Positions 7,646 to 18,500 of a stretch of 42,456 nt of DNA are shown piece by piece. The notes beneath the pieces were generated by a model. That model was not told the origin of the DNA. It worked only from the letters and a program-made list of their open reading frames with translations, and searched no databases. Each line of letters begins with the position of its first letter. The stretch's first letter is position 1. The position numbers and the translations under genes are program-made. Origin of the DNA: a virus; the IMG/VR virus record IMGVR_UViG_3300032524_000324, positions 1 through 42,456 of that record; one strand, written 5' to 3'.

Positions 7646-10164
7646 GCACGGAAGGGAAAAAGTTTAAAAGAAAACAGTTCGCTTTTACCGGCGAGTGGAA
7701 TCCCACCGACGACCCCCTTGCAATTGGAGATGAGAATTACAGTGAACTTGAAAATTATCGTTATCGAAAACGATCCGGCCTGGAGGCAGTAGAAGGCTAC
7801 ACTCCCATCAATACCTCGCCCATGTCCGATACGCCGGGAACGTATTATAAAGGGCGTTCCGGAATACAACTCAGAAGTCCTCATACCCAGAAGTCACGGG
7901 TTCTGGTGCAAGCGTTGAATGCCGCCGGGACCGGATCGGCGGTGCTGGAAAACTTAGCGGCCATTCCCGACCAGGGCAATTTCGAAGCCTCGGTTTTGCA
8001 TGTGGATGAATCCGGCACCGGATTAGGCAGATTTGCAAAATGGCCCGGCGGCCACATTGCCTATTGCAACGGCAAGGAATCCAAAATTTACGCCGGTGAC
8101 GAGAAAGAATGCGATGCTTTTATAACATCGACCGCCGCGATTGTGCATGAAATTACCAATGCAATCAATTATACCGATGCCGTAAAGAATATTCTCGATA
8201 CCTCGGGAAATATCGCAATTATTGACGCCACGTCAAAATGCTGGCTTGTGGGTTCAACTCGTCCGCTTAAGGGCGTGAAAAATTATATCAAAACACCCAA
8301 CACAACCACCTCGACTTTAACCGTCAAAGAGTGGATCGGCAACGCCTGGTCGTCTCTTACGATTACCGACAACACGGCGGCCGGCGGCGTCTCTCAGGCG
8401 CAAACCGGGACCGTTACCTGGTCGCATACCAAAGATTCTTCAAAAGTCAAAATGTTGTATGGCCGATTGCTTTACTGGTATCAATTTGAGTTGAGCGCCG
8501 GCAGTGCGGAGATTTCTCACGTGACCCTTGATGCGGGTTGGCAAAATATTCTTGATCTCTGGGACGGGCTTTATCGGGTTGTGGGGCAGTTTCGGTTTGA
8601 AAGGTCGTTATTTGTACATGATGCCACCATGGATGTAAATACCGAGACTCCGGCCGGAGCCGATGCAGCCGGCTCTTATACAGCCAAAGTAGGCGGGCTT
8701 ACCTCCAGCGAATGGATCGATGGCGGACTGGAAGAAAGTACCTGTGCGCTTTATGTGAAAATGTTTGAAGGTGAGTCCGGCTATGTCAATGCCAATGCAG
8801 CCGTGATGACCCTGGAATATTGGACCGGTACTGCATGGCAAGCGGTTTCAGGCTTTTTTGACGGTACATCGGAAGGCGGCAAAACTTTGGCAAAAACCGG
8901 GTTCATCGTTTGGGACCCGCCTGACCTGGCTGATGAGGCTGTTAAAAACGACTATGGTTCCAATTTTTATTACTACCGGATAACAGTCAGTGCCACGTTG
9001 AGCGCCAATGTTTATATCGACCTGGTTAAAGGCGTCCCGTCTCCGCAGATACTCTTGCCGGGATACAAGTTCCCTTTTATGTTCCGCGGCCGTCCCATGC
9101 TTTGCTGTAATATCAGCAGCAAACAAGGAAACCGAGTGGATTTCGGTATCTCCAGATCGACGGAAGGATTTAACGGGCCTGACAGCAGCTTCGGCTATGA
9201 ACCGCTCTCTTTCGGCGGGGTTGAAGACTTGACCTGTGCCTGCGAGCTGTATAACCGGTTCGGTGCCAATATTTATCATATGGGGATCTTTTGTAAAGAT
9301 GCCGAAACATATCTTTTAACCGGAAATGATGCCGACGATTACGATATCAGAAAAATATCCAGCACGGTGGGCTGTCCTGCGCCTTTGACCATGGATACGA
9401 TGGAAATGGGCTACGCCATGACCGAAGGCGTTGTGCGCAATATAGCAGGCTGGGTGTCATACAGCGGACCGTATTTGTTTGACGCCGGCATTCTGGAGCC
9501 GATCACCAAAAACCTTGCCTGTTATTTCGACAAAAGCGATCCGAGATGCATCAATTTTGATGCCATTGAAAACTGCCGCGGCTGGATGGACCCGGACAAT
9601 CTGAGCTATGTCTTGGGGCTTTGCAGCGGGGCCGGCCAGACCGAGATCAATGTATGGGTGGCATATGATCTAGTCTTGAAACGCTGGTATCCCATCAAGC
9701 CGGCCGGAAGCAACGCCTATCCGCAAGCTGCTTTCAGGGTGGTAGATGAAGACGGCGCCCAGTATGTTTACGGGCTGCGCGACAACGGGCACATGATGAA
9801 GTTGGAGAATGGGCCTGACTGGGACGGAGAAGCAATAGTTCAAAAAGTGGTTTTTGCGGATCAGGTGCCGACCGGGAGCATGTGGGACATAGTTACGACC
9901 CGGCATTTCAAGCTTGTTTGCGAAGCGATCAGCGAGGCCGCGACGATTGAAATTAAGCACTATAAAGACGGTGAAGCCGCTGCGACTGAATTGCGATCCA
10001 TAGCAGCTAACGGAAGCAATCGTTATGTCAGGAACACGCAAAAGTTTGAAAAGAAAGGCTGGTCCCATAAATTTGAATTGCAGACAAGCACATCGAGCGT
10101 CAAAAAGGGCGTGCCCCTGCTGGCATGGGGCTACACCTGTGAAATTTTACAGAAAGACTATTGA
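7642..10164 (+). CDS. Tail nozzle / stabilisation-type protein (840 aa)
   Basis: The GTG start overlaps the adaptor stop (GTGA), with GAGGGG upstream. The N-terminus follows the pattern of podovirus tail-tube and stabilisation proteins: a short basic start, FTGEWNPTDDPLAIGDENY and a YRYRKRSGLE motif. The rest is a long chain of beta domains with many WxxG and Asp/Thr-rich turns, and no catalytic motif or membrane segment. Residues about 200-500 contain two similar beta units (an RPLKGVKNYI-type and a WIDGGLEESTCALYVKMF-type), suggesting carbohydrate-binding-like inserts. It probably builds the distal tail together with the adaptor. Confidence 0.65.
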   Translation: MSTEGKKFKRKQFAFTGEWNPTDDPLAIGDENYSELENYRYRKRSGLEAVEGYTPINTSPMSDTPGTYYKGRSGIQLRSPHTQKSRVLVQALNAAGTGSAVLENLAAIPDQGNFEASVLHVDESGTGLGRFAKWPGGHIAYCNGKESKIYAGDEKECDAFITSTAAIVHEITNAINYTDAVKNILDTSGNIAIIDATSKCWLVGSTRPLKGVKNYIKTPNTTTSTLTVKEWIGNAWSSLTITDNTAAGGVSQAQTGTVTWSHTKDSSKVKMLYGRLLYWYQFELSAGSAEISHVTLDAGWQNILDLWDGLYRVVGQFRFERSLFVHDATMDVNTETPAGADAAGSYTAKVGGLTSSEWIDGGLEESTCALYVKMFEGESGYVNANAAVMTLEYWTGTAWQAVSGFFDGTSEGGKTLAKTGFIVWDPPDLADEAVKNDYGSNFYYYRITVSATLSANVYIDLVKGVPSPQILLPGYKFPFMFRGRPMLCCNISSKQGNRVDFGISRSTEGFNGPDSSFGYEPLSFGGVEDLTCACELYNRFGANIYHMGIFCKDAETYLLTGNDADDYDIRKISSTVGCPAPLTMDTMEMGYAMTEGVVRNIAGWVSYSGPYLFDAGILEPITKNLACYFDKSDPRCINFDAIENCRGWMDPDNLSYVLGLCSGAGQTEINVWVAYDLVLKRWYPIKPAGSNAYPQAAFRVVDEDGAQYVYGLRDNGHMMKLENGPDWDGEAIVQKVVFADQVPTGSMWDIVTTRHFKLVCEAISEAATIEIKHYKDGEAAATELRSIAANGSNRYVRNTQKFEKKGWSHKFELQTSTSSVKKGVPLLAWGYTCEILQKDY

Positions 10165-10259
10165 ATTGTCGATTGACCCGACTTCGCCTTGCGGCTCCCG
10201 CCTACGCAACGCTACGGCGCGGGAACACGCCGGGCAAGTGATTGTTGATTGACAAATTG
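10160..10259 (+). repeat. Composite intergenic repeat: GATTGTCGATTGA units flanking a GC-rich hairpin
   Basis: ATTGAATTGTCGATTGA at the left and GTGATTGTTGATTGA at the right flank a GC-rich core (about 10180-10237). The core contains TCCCGC and GCGGGA arms around CTACGCAACGCTACGG. The core resembles REP-type palindromic elements. The layout, two copies of a short repeat around a palindrome, suggests a small mobile or spreading element in a phage gap. No reading frame of note lies in it. Confidence 0.55.
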
Positions 10260-10270
10260 AGGAAGGCATT

Positions 10271-10723
10271 ATGGATCTGTCAAAAGACTACTATTTTCAG
10301 AGGAAGCTACGAAAAATCATGAATACCGCGCCTGAAGTAAGAGCAATTCCGAATACTGAAGGCGTTGTTGCGGCGCATGTTTCCGGCAAGGCGGCTGAAA
10401 GCACCCGGGCCGGTGCTAAAAGTGCGGGAAGAAGTTTAAGAAAAAGAAAGCTGGCTGAAATCGTGCGCCAGAACACAGCCATGCGCGGCCTGAGATATGA
10501 CGCCCTGAATATCGCCAAAAGCAACAGGGAGACTATGAGAGACTTGGGCCGCAAAGCAACTTGGATTGAGATTGCCAATATTGCAGGGACCGGTATGGCC
10601 GGCTATCAAAAACACCAAAAACAAAAAAAGCAGGAACAGCAACTTGGAGAGCTAATGGCGTCCAATGAGCGACTGTTGGAAATAAAACGAAACTATTACA
10701 ATAAACTGCTACAACAAGATTAG
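10271..10723 (+). CDS. Probable small internal virion protein (150 aa)
   Basis: A GAGGAAGG ribosome binding site precedes the ATG. The protein is strongly basic and almost wholly helical, with an Ala/Gly/Lys/Arg-rich middle (residues 35-65) and a long charged helix from about residue 105 (HQKQKKQEQQLGEL) that may form a coiled coil. There are no Cys. It is the first of three helical proteins between the nozzle gene and the giant polyvalent gene, the place where podoviruses keep ejected core proteins. The role is inferred from position. Confidence 0.6.
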   Translation: MDLSKDYYFQRKLRKIMNTAPEVRAIPNTEGVVAAHVSGKAAESTRAGAKSAGRSLRKRKLAEIVRQNTAMRGLRYDALNIAKSNRETMRDLGRKATWIEIANIAGTGMAGYQKHQKQKKQEQQLGELMASNERLLEIKRNYYNKLLQQD

Positions 10724-10732
10724 GGGTGTATC

Positions 10733-11563
10733 ATGGCGAGTTTGAGCAATATTTACAGTTTTAAAGCTAAAGATCTTTTCAGTCCGCAATATACGGCGTT
10801 GACCGAAAAGAAGCCCAGAATCCCGCTGGCAGCAATCATCCATGCACAGACTCCGGCTTATAAGGCTGCTAAAGAAGTATCTGTTGAAAAACAAATGGAA
10901 GAGGAGGCGCTTGGGCAGGAACAAGAGCAGTTTGAAGAGGAGATGAAGCTAAGGAAAGCGGAGCAGGCGGAGACCGCGGCGTATCATACCGAAGCTCAAA
11001 AACAGGCTGAAAAAGCAACAAAGGTTTCCGGGGCCAGTGTAGGAGCCGCGACAGGTGCGATAGTAGGATATGCCGCCGCGGGTGGTGGCGCTGCCGCCGG
11101 AGCCCAAGCCGGAGCCCAAGCCGGGACGGCGGTGTCACCAGGAGTCGGCACGGCAGTGGGAGCGGTTATTGGCGGTGTTCTCGGTTATGTAGCCAGCGGA
11201 ACGGTTTTATGCACGGAACTGCATCGCCAGGGGTTATTGCCGGATGAAATTTACCAGGCGGACTGTGAGTACGCCAAGAGCATACCGGAGGTTGTAAAGA
11301 TCGGTTATCGGATATGGGCGCGTTATCTGGTTTTGGCAATGCAGAAAAGCAAGCTGGTTACCAGGCTGCTGACTCCCCTGGTCCGCGCCTGGGCCTATCA
11401 GATGGCCTATAAAATGGGTGTAGTAGAGAAAGGCAGCCGGTTGGGCGCCCTGCTTGAATGGGCCGGTGTGCCAATCTGTAAAATGATAGGTGAAACAATC
11501 GTAAAGAATCTGTCGATCATCGATAGCGCAAAAAAAAGGTATTTTAACTTTAATTTAATTTAG
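10733..11563 (+). CDS. Glycine-zipper internal virion protein (276 aa)
   Basis: Residues about 50-95 form a charged coiled coil. Residues about 100-160 are a long Gly/Ala stretch with GxxxG spacing and a small tandem GAQAGAQAG, typical of membrane-inserting segments in ejected phage proteins. Residues about 160-230 match a block seen in many phage proteins: CTELHRQGLLPDEIYQAD, then RIWARYLV, KSKLVTRLL and WAYQMAYKMG. The protein most likely enters the cell envelope during DNA ejection. It forms one operon with its neighbours. Confidence 0.7.
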   Translation: MASLSNIYSFKAKDLFSPQYTALTEKKPRIPLAAIIHAQTPAYKAAKEVSVEKQMEEEALGQEQEQFEEEMKLRKAEQAETAAYHTEAQKQAEKATKVSGASVGAATGAIVGYAAAGGGAAAGAQAGAQAGTAVSPGVGTAVGAVIGGVLGYVASGTVLCTELHRQGLLPDEIYQADCEYAKSIPEVVKIGYRIWARYLVLAMQKSKLVTRLLTPLVRAWAYQMAYKMGVVEKGSRLGALLEWAGVPICKMIGETIVKNLSIIDSAKKRYFNFNLI

Positions 11564-11577
11564 ATCAGGAGAAAACA

Positions 11578-12543
11578 ATGAATCCATATACCGCCGTGCC
11601 CCAGGCTTTGCGCGAGAGCCGCCGCACCCTGCGGGATATAATTACGGATATGGCGGCCACCCGGTCCGAAGAGGCCAAGTCTCAATTTGCACAATCCCAA
11701 CAAAAAGGCGAGATTGAACTGGCTGAAATGCAAAGTAAGGCCAAGCTTGCCGAGATCGCCGCTGGTCGTAAATTTAAAGAAGATCAGTTGGATGAGACTA
11801 CGCGGCATCACAAAGCAATAGAAAATATCCAGTCCCCCCAGGCTGAGATGTTGAACAAGACGGATACGCTACATAATTGGATGTTGAGTTCACCGCTGAT
11901 TTCCTCGGCAGTCAAAGATATAGCTTCCAAGAACCTGCCGCCGGAGGAGCTTAACCAGGTGGTGTCCGGCCATCAGGCCAAGCAGATGTTCGATCAAATC
12001 TCCAAGACTCCCGGATTTTTTTACCGCAACTTAAAAGGGTTGGCAATCGATAAACTTGAGAGCATTACCGCCCAAATTCAGGACCCGAATTCCGGGCTGG
12101 ATCAAGCAGCCATACAAAAACTTCATGATGAAGAGTATAAGCCGTTGTTCGACCAATTGGAAAAGCTGAGTGTAATTTTGGGTGAAAACGAAAAGATTAC
12201 GCCCGAGCAGGAAGAAACAATCATTGATATGGCTATGGATTATGTCAAGGCCGGGGCCGGTACCGTGAGCCTGGAGGATGCAATCGTTGAGGTCATGGAT
12301 GCGGTCAAGCAAATCCGTAATGAGGTCCACGGTAATAAAAAGTGGTTTCCGGCCAGCCTGGAAGAACTTCTGTCCCCGGCTGATGAAGCGAGTGCGGCCG
12401 GCGGTGATGATAAAGGGAGCTGGAAACATTATCTTAAAAACCCGCCGAAGTCTGAAACGACTCCGAAACCGCGAGCACAAGAGCCGACGAACCCGACCTT
12501 GCGAAAAATTATGACAGATCCGTATGCGCATATAACGCCATAA
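11578..12543 (+). CDS. Helical internal virion protein (321 aa)
   Basis: CAGGAG lies eight bases ahead of the ATG. Residues 20-75 form a charged, Glu/Lys/Gln-rich coiled coil. The middle is helical, with no membrane segment. Residues about 265-310 are Pro/Ser/Lys-rich and disordered. No enzyme motif is seen. It lies between the glycine-zipper protein and the giant polyvalent gene, so it probably belongs to the set of core proteins packed in the head and ejected with the DNA. The function is an inference from order and composition. Confidence 0.6.
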   Translation: MNPYTAVPQALRESRRTLRDIITDMAATRSEEAKSQFAQSQQKGEIELAEMQSKAKLAEIAAGRKFKEDQLDETTRHHKAIENIQSPQAEMLNKTDTLHNWMLSSPLISSAVKDIASKNLPPEELNQVVSGHQAKQMFDQISKTPGFFYRNLKGLAIDKLESITAQIQDPNSGLDQAAIQKLHDEEYKPLFDQLEKLSVILGENEKITPEQEETIIDMAMDYVKAGAGTVSLEDAIVEVMDAVKQIRNEVHGNKKWFPASLEELLSPADEASAAGGDDKGSWKHYLKNPPKSETTPKPRAQEPTNPTLRKIMTDPYAHITP

Positions 12544-12551
12544 TAAGAAAC

Positions 12552-15500
12552 ATGAATAAAACCGTCCAAAAGTGGTTTGATGATCCGGAATTCAAAGCCC
12601 TGCCCCTTTCGGAAAAAGAAAAGGCCCTGACTTTTTTCTTTGATCGGGAAATAGCCGGTAAAGATGCCGAAGGTTTCGGCAGGTTGCCGAGTACGGATCA
12701 GCGGCGGGTCAGGAACAACTTTGTAGAGATGAATCTGGCTCCGAACCGGCCGGCTCCGCCGTCGCGCGGACTGCTTTCCGATATTATGGTTTCAGGTGGG
12801 CGGGCTGCGGCTGGCGTACCTGAAATGTTTTTGCATGGCGCGGCCGGAGTCGATGAACTGGTTGAACGGCATGTCCTGCCTGAAGACGGCGGGTTTGATT
12901 TAAAAAAATGGGCCAGGGCCAAAGCGCGGGATATTGAGGGCTTCAAGGAAGAAAAGCTGCCATTATCAAAAGAAACTCTGACAGGTGGCCCCAGGTCATG
13001 GATTACCGGCGGACTTGAAAGCGCCGGCACTTCTTTGTCAATAAAACTACCGGCCACGTTAACCGGTTTTGCTTTGGCCGGCCCCTTGGGTGCGGTAATA
13101 GGATGGCTTTCGGGTGTACCGCTTTTTTCCATGGCCCAATATGATCAGAGCTTGCAGGAACATTTGAAAGCGGGCGTTTCGGAACCGGATGCCGAAGAAG
13201 CGGCAATTTTCGAGGCTGCGTCAGAAGGTGGCTTTGAGCTGCTTAGCGACGTGATTGAGGTTGTTACCCTCGGCACAGGCGGCATTCTGTCGGCACCCGG
13301 CAAAGAAGCCCTGAAAAAAGGGGCAGTAAAAGTATTAAAGGGAGCCTGGAAACAATCTCTGAAAAAAGGCGCTGCAGTGGCTGGGGCCGAAACCCTCGGC
13401 GAGCTGTCCAATATTGGTGTGCAGGCTGAAATACGTGCCCAGACCGGGATCGGTGATCAACGTTTCTGGCAGGCGATTAAAGAAAACCTGGGTTCTGTTA
13501 CGGTGGCCAGTCTGATATTCGGCACCCTGGGCGGCGGCTTGAATCTCACCAACGCACATATTACCCGCAAACTGCTTGAAGATCAGACAGCCGATCCGGA
13601 AAGAAGATTGGCTGCTGTCAAAGAAGTAGCTAATGCCCTCAATAAAAGCTCTCCCGAAGTTTCCCGGCAATGGACCGCAGGAGCCGTAGACGCCGTAACC
13701 GTCGGCGAGCCGATCAAGCTGACCATTGAAAAGCCGGTCGATACTGCTAAAGTTGCCGCCGAAAAGGAAAAAACGCTTAAGAAAAACCAGCCGTTGGCTT
13801 CGAATGCCGAGGCTGTCGCCGATATCGGCAAGAAAACGCAAAAACCGATAGTATCCGAAATAGAAACGCCCCCTCGGACCCCATCGCCGGAAATGTCGCG
13901 TGGCGCCGGCGCGGCAATGGCCGCATCTGCGGAACCTGTTGAAGATCCGCTTATGGTTCAGCCGCGATCCATGGAAGAACTTGAGGCGATGCTGTCACCC
14001 GGCCAAAGACAGACCATCAAAGATCGAGCTGAGGAAATGGCTGTGGAAGACGCTGCGACGGATGATATTACCCGTGAATACGCCCGCGCGGTGATTGCAA
14101 AGCATAAAGCCGGGATCCCATCGCCGGAAGCGGAGGTTGAGCCTGGCGATGAAAAGGTCGAACCTGCCAAAGTGAAGTTTATTATTACGGCCCAGGATAA
14201 GGCCAATCTCAAAGAGCTGGGGTATTCCGACGATCAGATCAACAAGATGAAGCCGAATGAGGCGCAGCGGATCATCGAAGCCGGAAAAGCTCTGGAAACG
14301 AAGCCACAAGAAACCGTAGGCGCGGGAGCGGTAAAACCGTCCGCCGTGCAGATATTGACAGGGAAAAGGTCGAAAAAGGCTGAAATTAAGATCGATGAAC
14401 CTAAAGCCGGCGGCGGGGAGCCTCCCGAAGTATCGACCGCGACGCAGATATTGGCCGGCAAGAAGCCTGAAACCAAAAAGGAAAAGGCGTTGCGGGAATA
14501 TACAGCGTTTGTTGTCGGATTGACCGCTGAGGAAAAAGGAATTGCCGGCGACTTGATTGTGGAAGCGCCTGAATTTGCGTTGCAACAAAAGCTTAAGATT
14601 GAAAAGAAGCTGACCGAGGCAGATGAAAAAGAGCCTTGGAAAATACCCCTTAAAGAGTTTGTAAAAACAAGACCAGTAGAAAAGTATAGGAGGGTTATAA
14701 AGAAAGAAGATTTTTGGCATGGCCTTCATTCTGAGAGCGTTAGACAGGCGGTTGAAAGTGGCGATCCGGTACCGGACGAAGTTCTTAAAGATTATCCCAA
14801 TCTACAGAAGAAAAAATCAGAAAAACTCAAGCCTAATGAAATCGGCAGAAACATCTACGGCGAAAGAGTAGGCGAAGACGAAGGCGGCCGCTATACGGTT
14901 ACAGACTCGGGGATAAGGGCTTATGCCGCAAGACCGATAACTCCAACCAGGGCAGGAGTAATCTCTGCGCCTTACACAGCGCAAGAGCTTTTTGATAAGG
15001 GAAGCGAGTCGTATCTATCCAGGGAAGAATATGAGAGTTTTACCGCCGAGGCGAAGGGTGAAGAAAAAACGCCCGAGAAGACCAAAGAAACCAATAAAGA
15101 TGAATGGAAAAGGGTTCCAGGAGGAGCGTTAGTTTCAACATTTGGAAATTATTTAATTAGTGGAGAGCCTGGTCAGTATCGATTATCAGACGAGAGTAAC
15201 GGACAGGCTTTGGGCACATTAACAAATCTTGAAACTGCTAAGACAAAGGCTTCTAACCATTGGATAAAAGCGAACAAGGACAAAAAAGAGGAAACGGAAA
15301 AGCCAATTAATACCATCTCCTTTGAGAAGATAGACGAAAAAACGGAAAAACCTACAGAGCCTTTGACAAGGTCAAAAAAAGATACTATTATAGGTCAAAA
15401 AGAACCTACTAAGAAACCTGCGTCTGAAATGACCGCTGACGATCTCCTCGCTGAGTGGGATCTGCAAGCCGCTGAAACTGAACCTGCTCCGGAACCTGAA

Positions 15501-18500
15501 GCTAAAGAAAAACCGGTAGAGCTTGTTGTAACTTCGCTGGTGTCGGGTAAAACCGAAACAATCTCTTTGCCGGAGCCGCTTACGGCTAAAGATAAAGCCA
15601 AAGAAACCGCCGATCATCTAAAAAATGCCTTTAACGCATTTAAGGATATTAACAAAATCCTTGGCGAAGAAGGGGCGGTCGGAGAGCTTGACCCGAAGAA
15701 GTGGGAGCAAATCAGGCCGCTATTAAAGCTGGCATGGGATGAAGTTTTAGCGGCCGGAAAATCAGGCAAAGAATTTGTTGCATTAGCCCTAAAGAATCTA
15801 CGATCTGAGGGCCGCCCGTACTTTGAAAAGTTTGTCCGCGAGGAAGTTGGAAAGGAGGGGCAAGATGAACGAACAAATACCGGCACCAATGTTCTGGATG
15901 AGGGCGAGGCTGATCTGGCTGCTGGCAAACGAACCGCAGGAGGTCAAAAGTCTGTATCAGAAAAGCCCGAACGTACTGCGCAAGAGGTTGCAGGAAAAAG
16001 CCCAACAAGCGGTATTGAAGCGCCGGAAACTGATGCAGGAAGGGGATCTGGCCGAGGACCAGATAGACGAGATAGTGCTGAACATGGTGGCCCCGAGCGA
16101 GGGAGTACCGTCCGAGCCGCTGCCGGAAGCGCAGGAACTGAAGATCAGGGACTGGTTGGAGAGTCAGAATTAGCTCCTGAAGACCGTAGCCATGTAATTG
16201 AAGAAGATGATGTAATAGTCCCCAAAGGCCCGGAGTCCAGAATCCAGGCCAATATCAAAGCCATACAGCTTTTAAAGAAGCTCCAAACCGAAGACCGCAA
16301 TCCTACCCCTGATGAAAAGAAAATCCTGGCCCAATATGTTGGCTGGGGTGCTTTTTCCCAAAAAGTTTTCAATAGAGAATTTACTGATTATTTAAAAAAT
16401 TTTGCCGACTATCGTTCTCCTGAAAGCCACTTTTACAATGATAGCGGCAAAAAATATCTTGCCTGGAAAAAGAAATACGGTACCAGGCTGCATCCGGCCC
16501 TCGGCGGTCTTTTATCCGATGAGGAATGGAAGAGCGCCGAAGAATCAACAATCAATGCCCACTATACGTCCAGATCCGTTATTAAGTCCATGTGGGCCAT
16601 GGCCGAGCGGTTAGGTTTTAAGGGCGGCACCGTACTTGAACCAGGGGCCGGAGTCGGTCACTTCTTCGGACTAATGCCACAAGGTCTTGCTGAGAATTCT
16701 TCATTGTTTGGTGTTGAACTGGACACCATCACCGGTGGAATTCTTGAAAAACTGTATCCGCAGGCCCATATTCAAACTACAGCCTTTGAAAAATCAAAGG
16801 GCATAGCTGACAACTCCATCGATCTGACGATTACCAATGTTCCCTTTGCCAATTACCGGGTAATAGATAAAAAACATCCTGATTATTCCGGGTGGTCGCT
16901 GCACAACTATTTCTTTGGCCGATCCCTCAGCTTAACCAAGCCGGGCGGTTTGGTTGTCGCCATTACCTCGTCATGGACCATGGATGCCAAGTCAAACGGC
17001 AAGGTGCGCGAATACTTAGCAAGCAAGGCTGATCTTGTGGGCGCTATCCGGCTTCCGAATACCGCCTTTGCTGAAAATGCCGGCACCGAAGTTGTTACCG
17101 ATATTTTAATATTTCGAAAGAAGGATTCCGGCAATGTATCGGCCGGTAATGATTTTAGGGTAACGCACAGGCTGGAAACCAAACAAAGCAAGCAGATTGT
17201 GGAAAAGCTCGATGCCGCCCGAAAGCGTTATGCCAAACTTAACGTTATGCCCAAAGGCCGGAAACGGACCAAGGCCGAAAAAGAGACATTGGCCGCGGCA
17301 AGGGTAGAGGTCGATAACCTTCTCGGAGAGCTTCAGGGCCTTTACGGTGTTAACGAATACTTTATTCAAAACCCGGAAATGGTTCTGGGCGAACATTCTA
17401 TGAAGGGCACCATGTATGCCGGTGATTCATACACGGTAACTCCAACCGGCAATCTTGAAGAACAAATACAAGAGATTGTTCAGAGGCTTCCCGAAAATAT
17501 AGCAGGCGAAGGCACTGACATATCTAAAATCAAGCCGGTATTATACGCTGATTTGGATTCTAAAGAAGGTACGCTGACTCAAAAAGACGGAAAGATTTAT
17601 CTGGTTGATAACGGCCGCATGGTCGAACCTTTCTATCTCGATACAAAAGGCAAAAAGCAGAAGGTTGCCGGCGTAAGACTCAAACGCTTAAAGTCATACC
17701 TGGAACTGCGAGATCTTACAACCAACCTGTTTGAAGTGATGGCTGATGTAGATACAACAGACGATGATATAACGTATCTACAAGACAAGCTTAACAAAAA
17801 ATATGACGCCTATGTTAAAAAATATAATCATTTCGGTCACACTTCAAACTCTTATATCAGAAAAGTCGATAATGATTTTGCTGTTGTCGACGCCCTTGAA
17901 ATTGAGACCAAAGACGGTCCGGAAGATTTTGTTAAAGCGCCGATATTTAACACCCGAACCATCTTCCCGTTTGTAGAGCCTACCACAGCGGAAAGCATCG
18001 AGGATGCCGCCAACCTGTCTATTATTTACAGGGGGAGCATTCAGCCGGCTTATATTGCATCCCTGACCGGGACAGAAAATATCGATCAGGTTAAAAGCGA
18101 TCTTATCAAAAAGGGTTTGGCATTTATCGATCCCACAACAGGATTAATGGAAGCAAAAGACCTGTACCTTTCCGGGAATGTAAAGAAAAAGCTGAAAGCC
18201 GCGAAAATTGCCGTTGAAGAAAATCCCGAATATAAACACAACATAAAGGCTTTAGAGGCAGTTGTCCCGGAAGATATGGATATTGCTTTTATTGAGTTTA
18301 GATTAGGATCTTCCTGGATACCGACTGATGTTGTTCAAGGTTTTTTAAAAGAAGTTTTAGAGGTTAATGCAAAGGTTGAGTATGCAAAAACAGATGTTAG
18401 CTCCCGTTGGTTGGTTTCTCGGGAGGGGTATGGCAACTGGGATAATGTAAAAAACAGAGAGACATACGGGACCGAGGATAATTACGGGACTTCATTGATC

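Noticed and set aside
12278-12514. 78-aa + frame inside the third internal virion protein gene
   Set aside because: Strongly Arg/Lys/Ser-biased, no ribosome binding site, and no protein-like pattern, unlike the overlapping frame at 15865.
13995-14729. 244-aa frame on the minus strand inside the giant gene
   Set aside because: It has a biased composition (runs of Phe, Arg, Leu), no ribosome binding site, and lies opposite a clearly constrained frame. It is a shadow of the + strand codon use.
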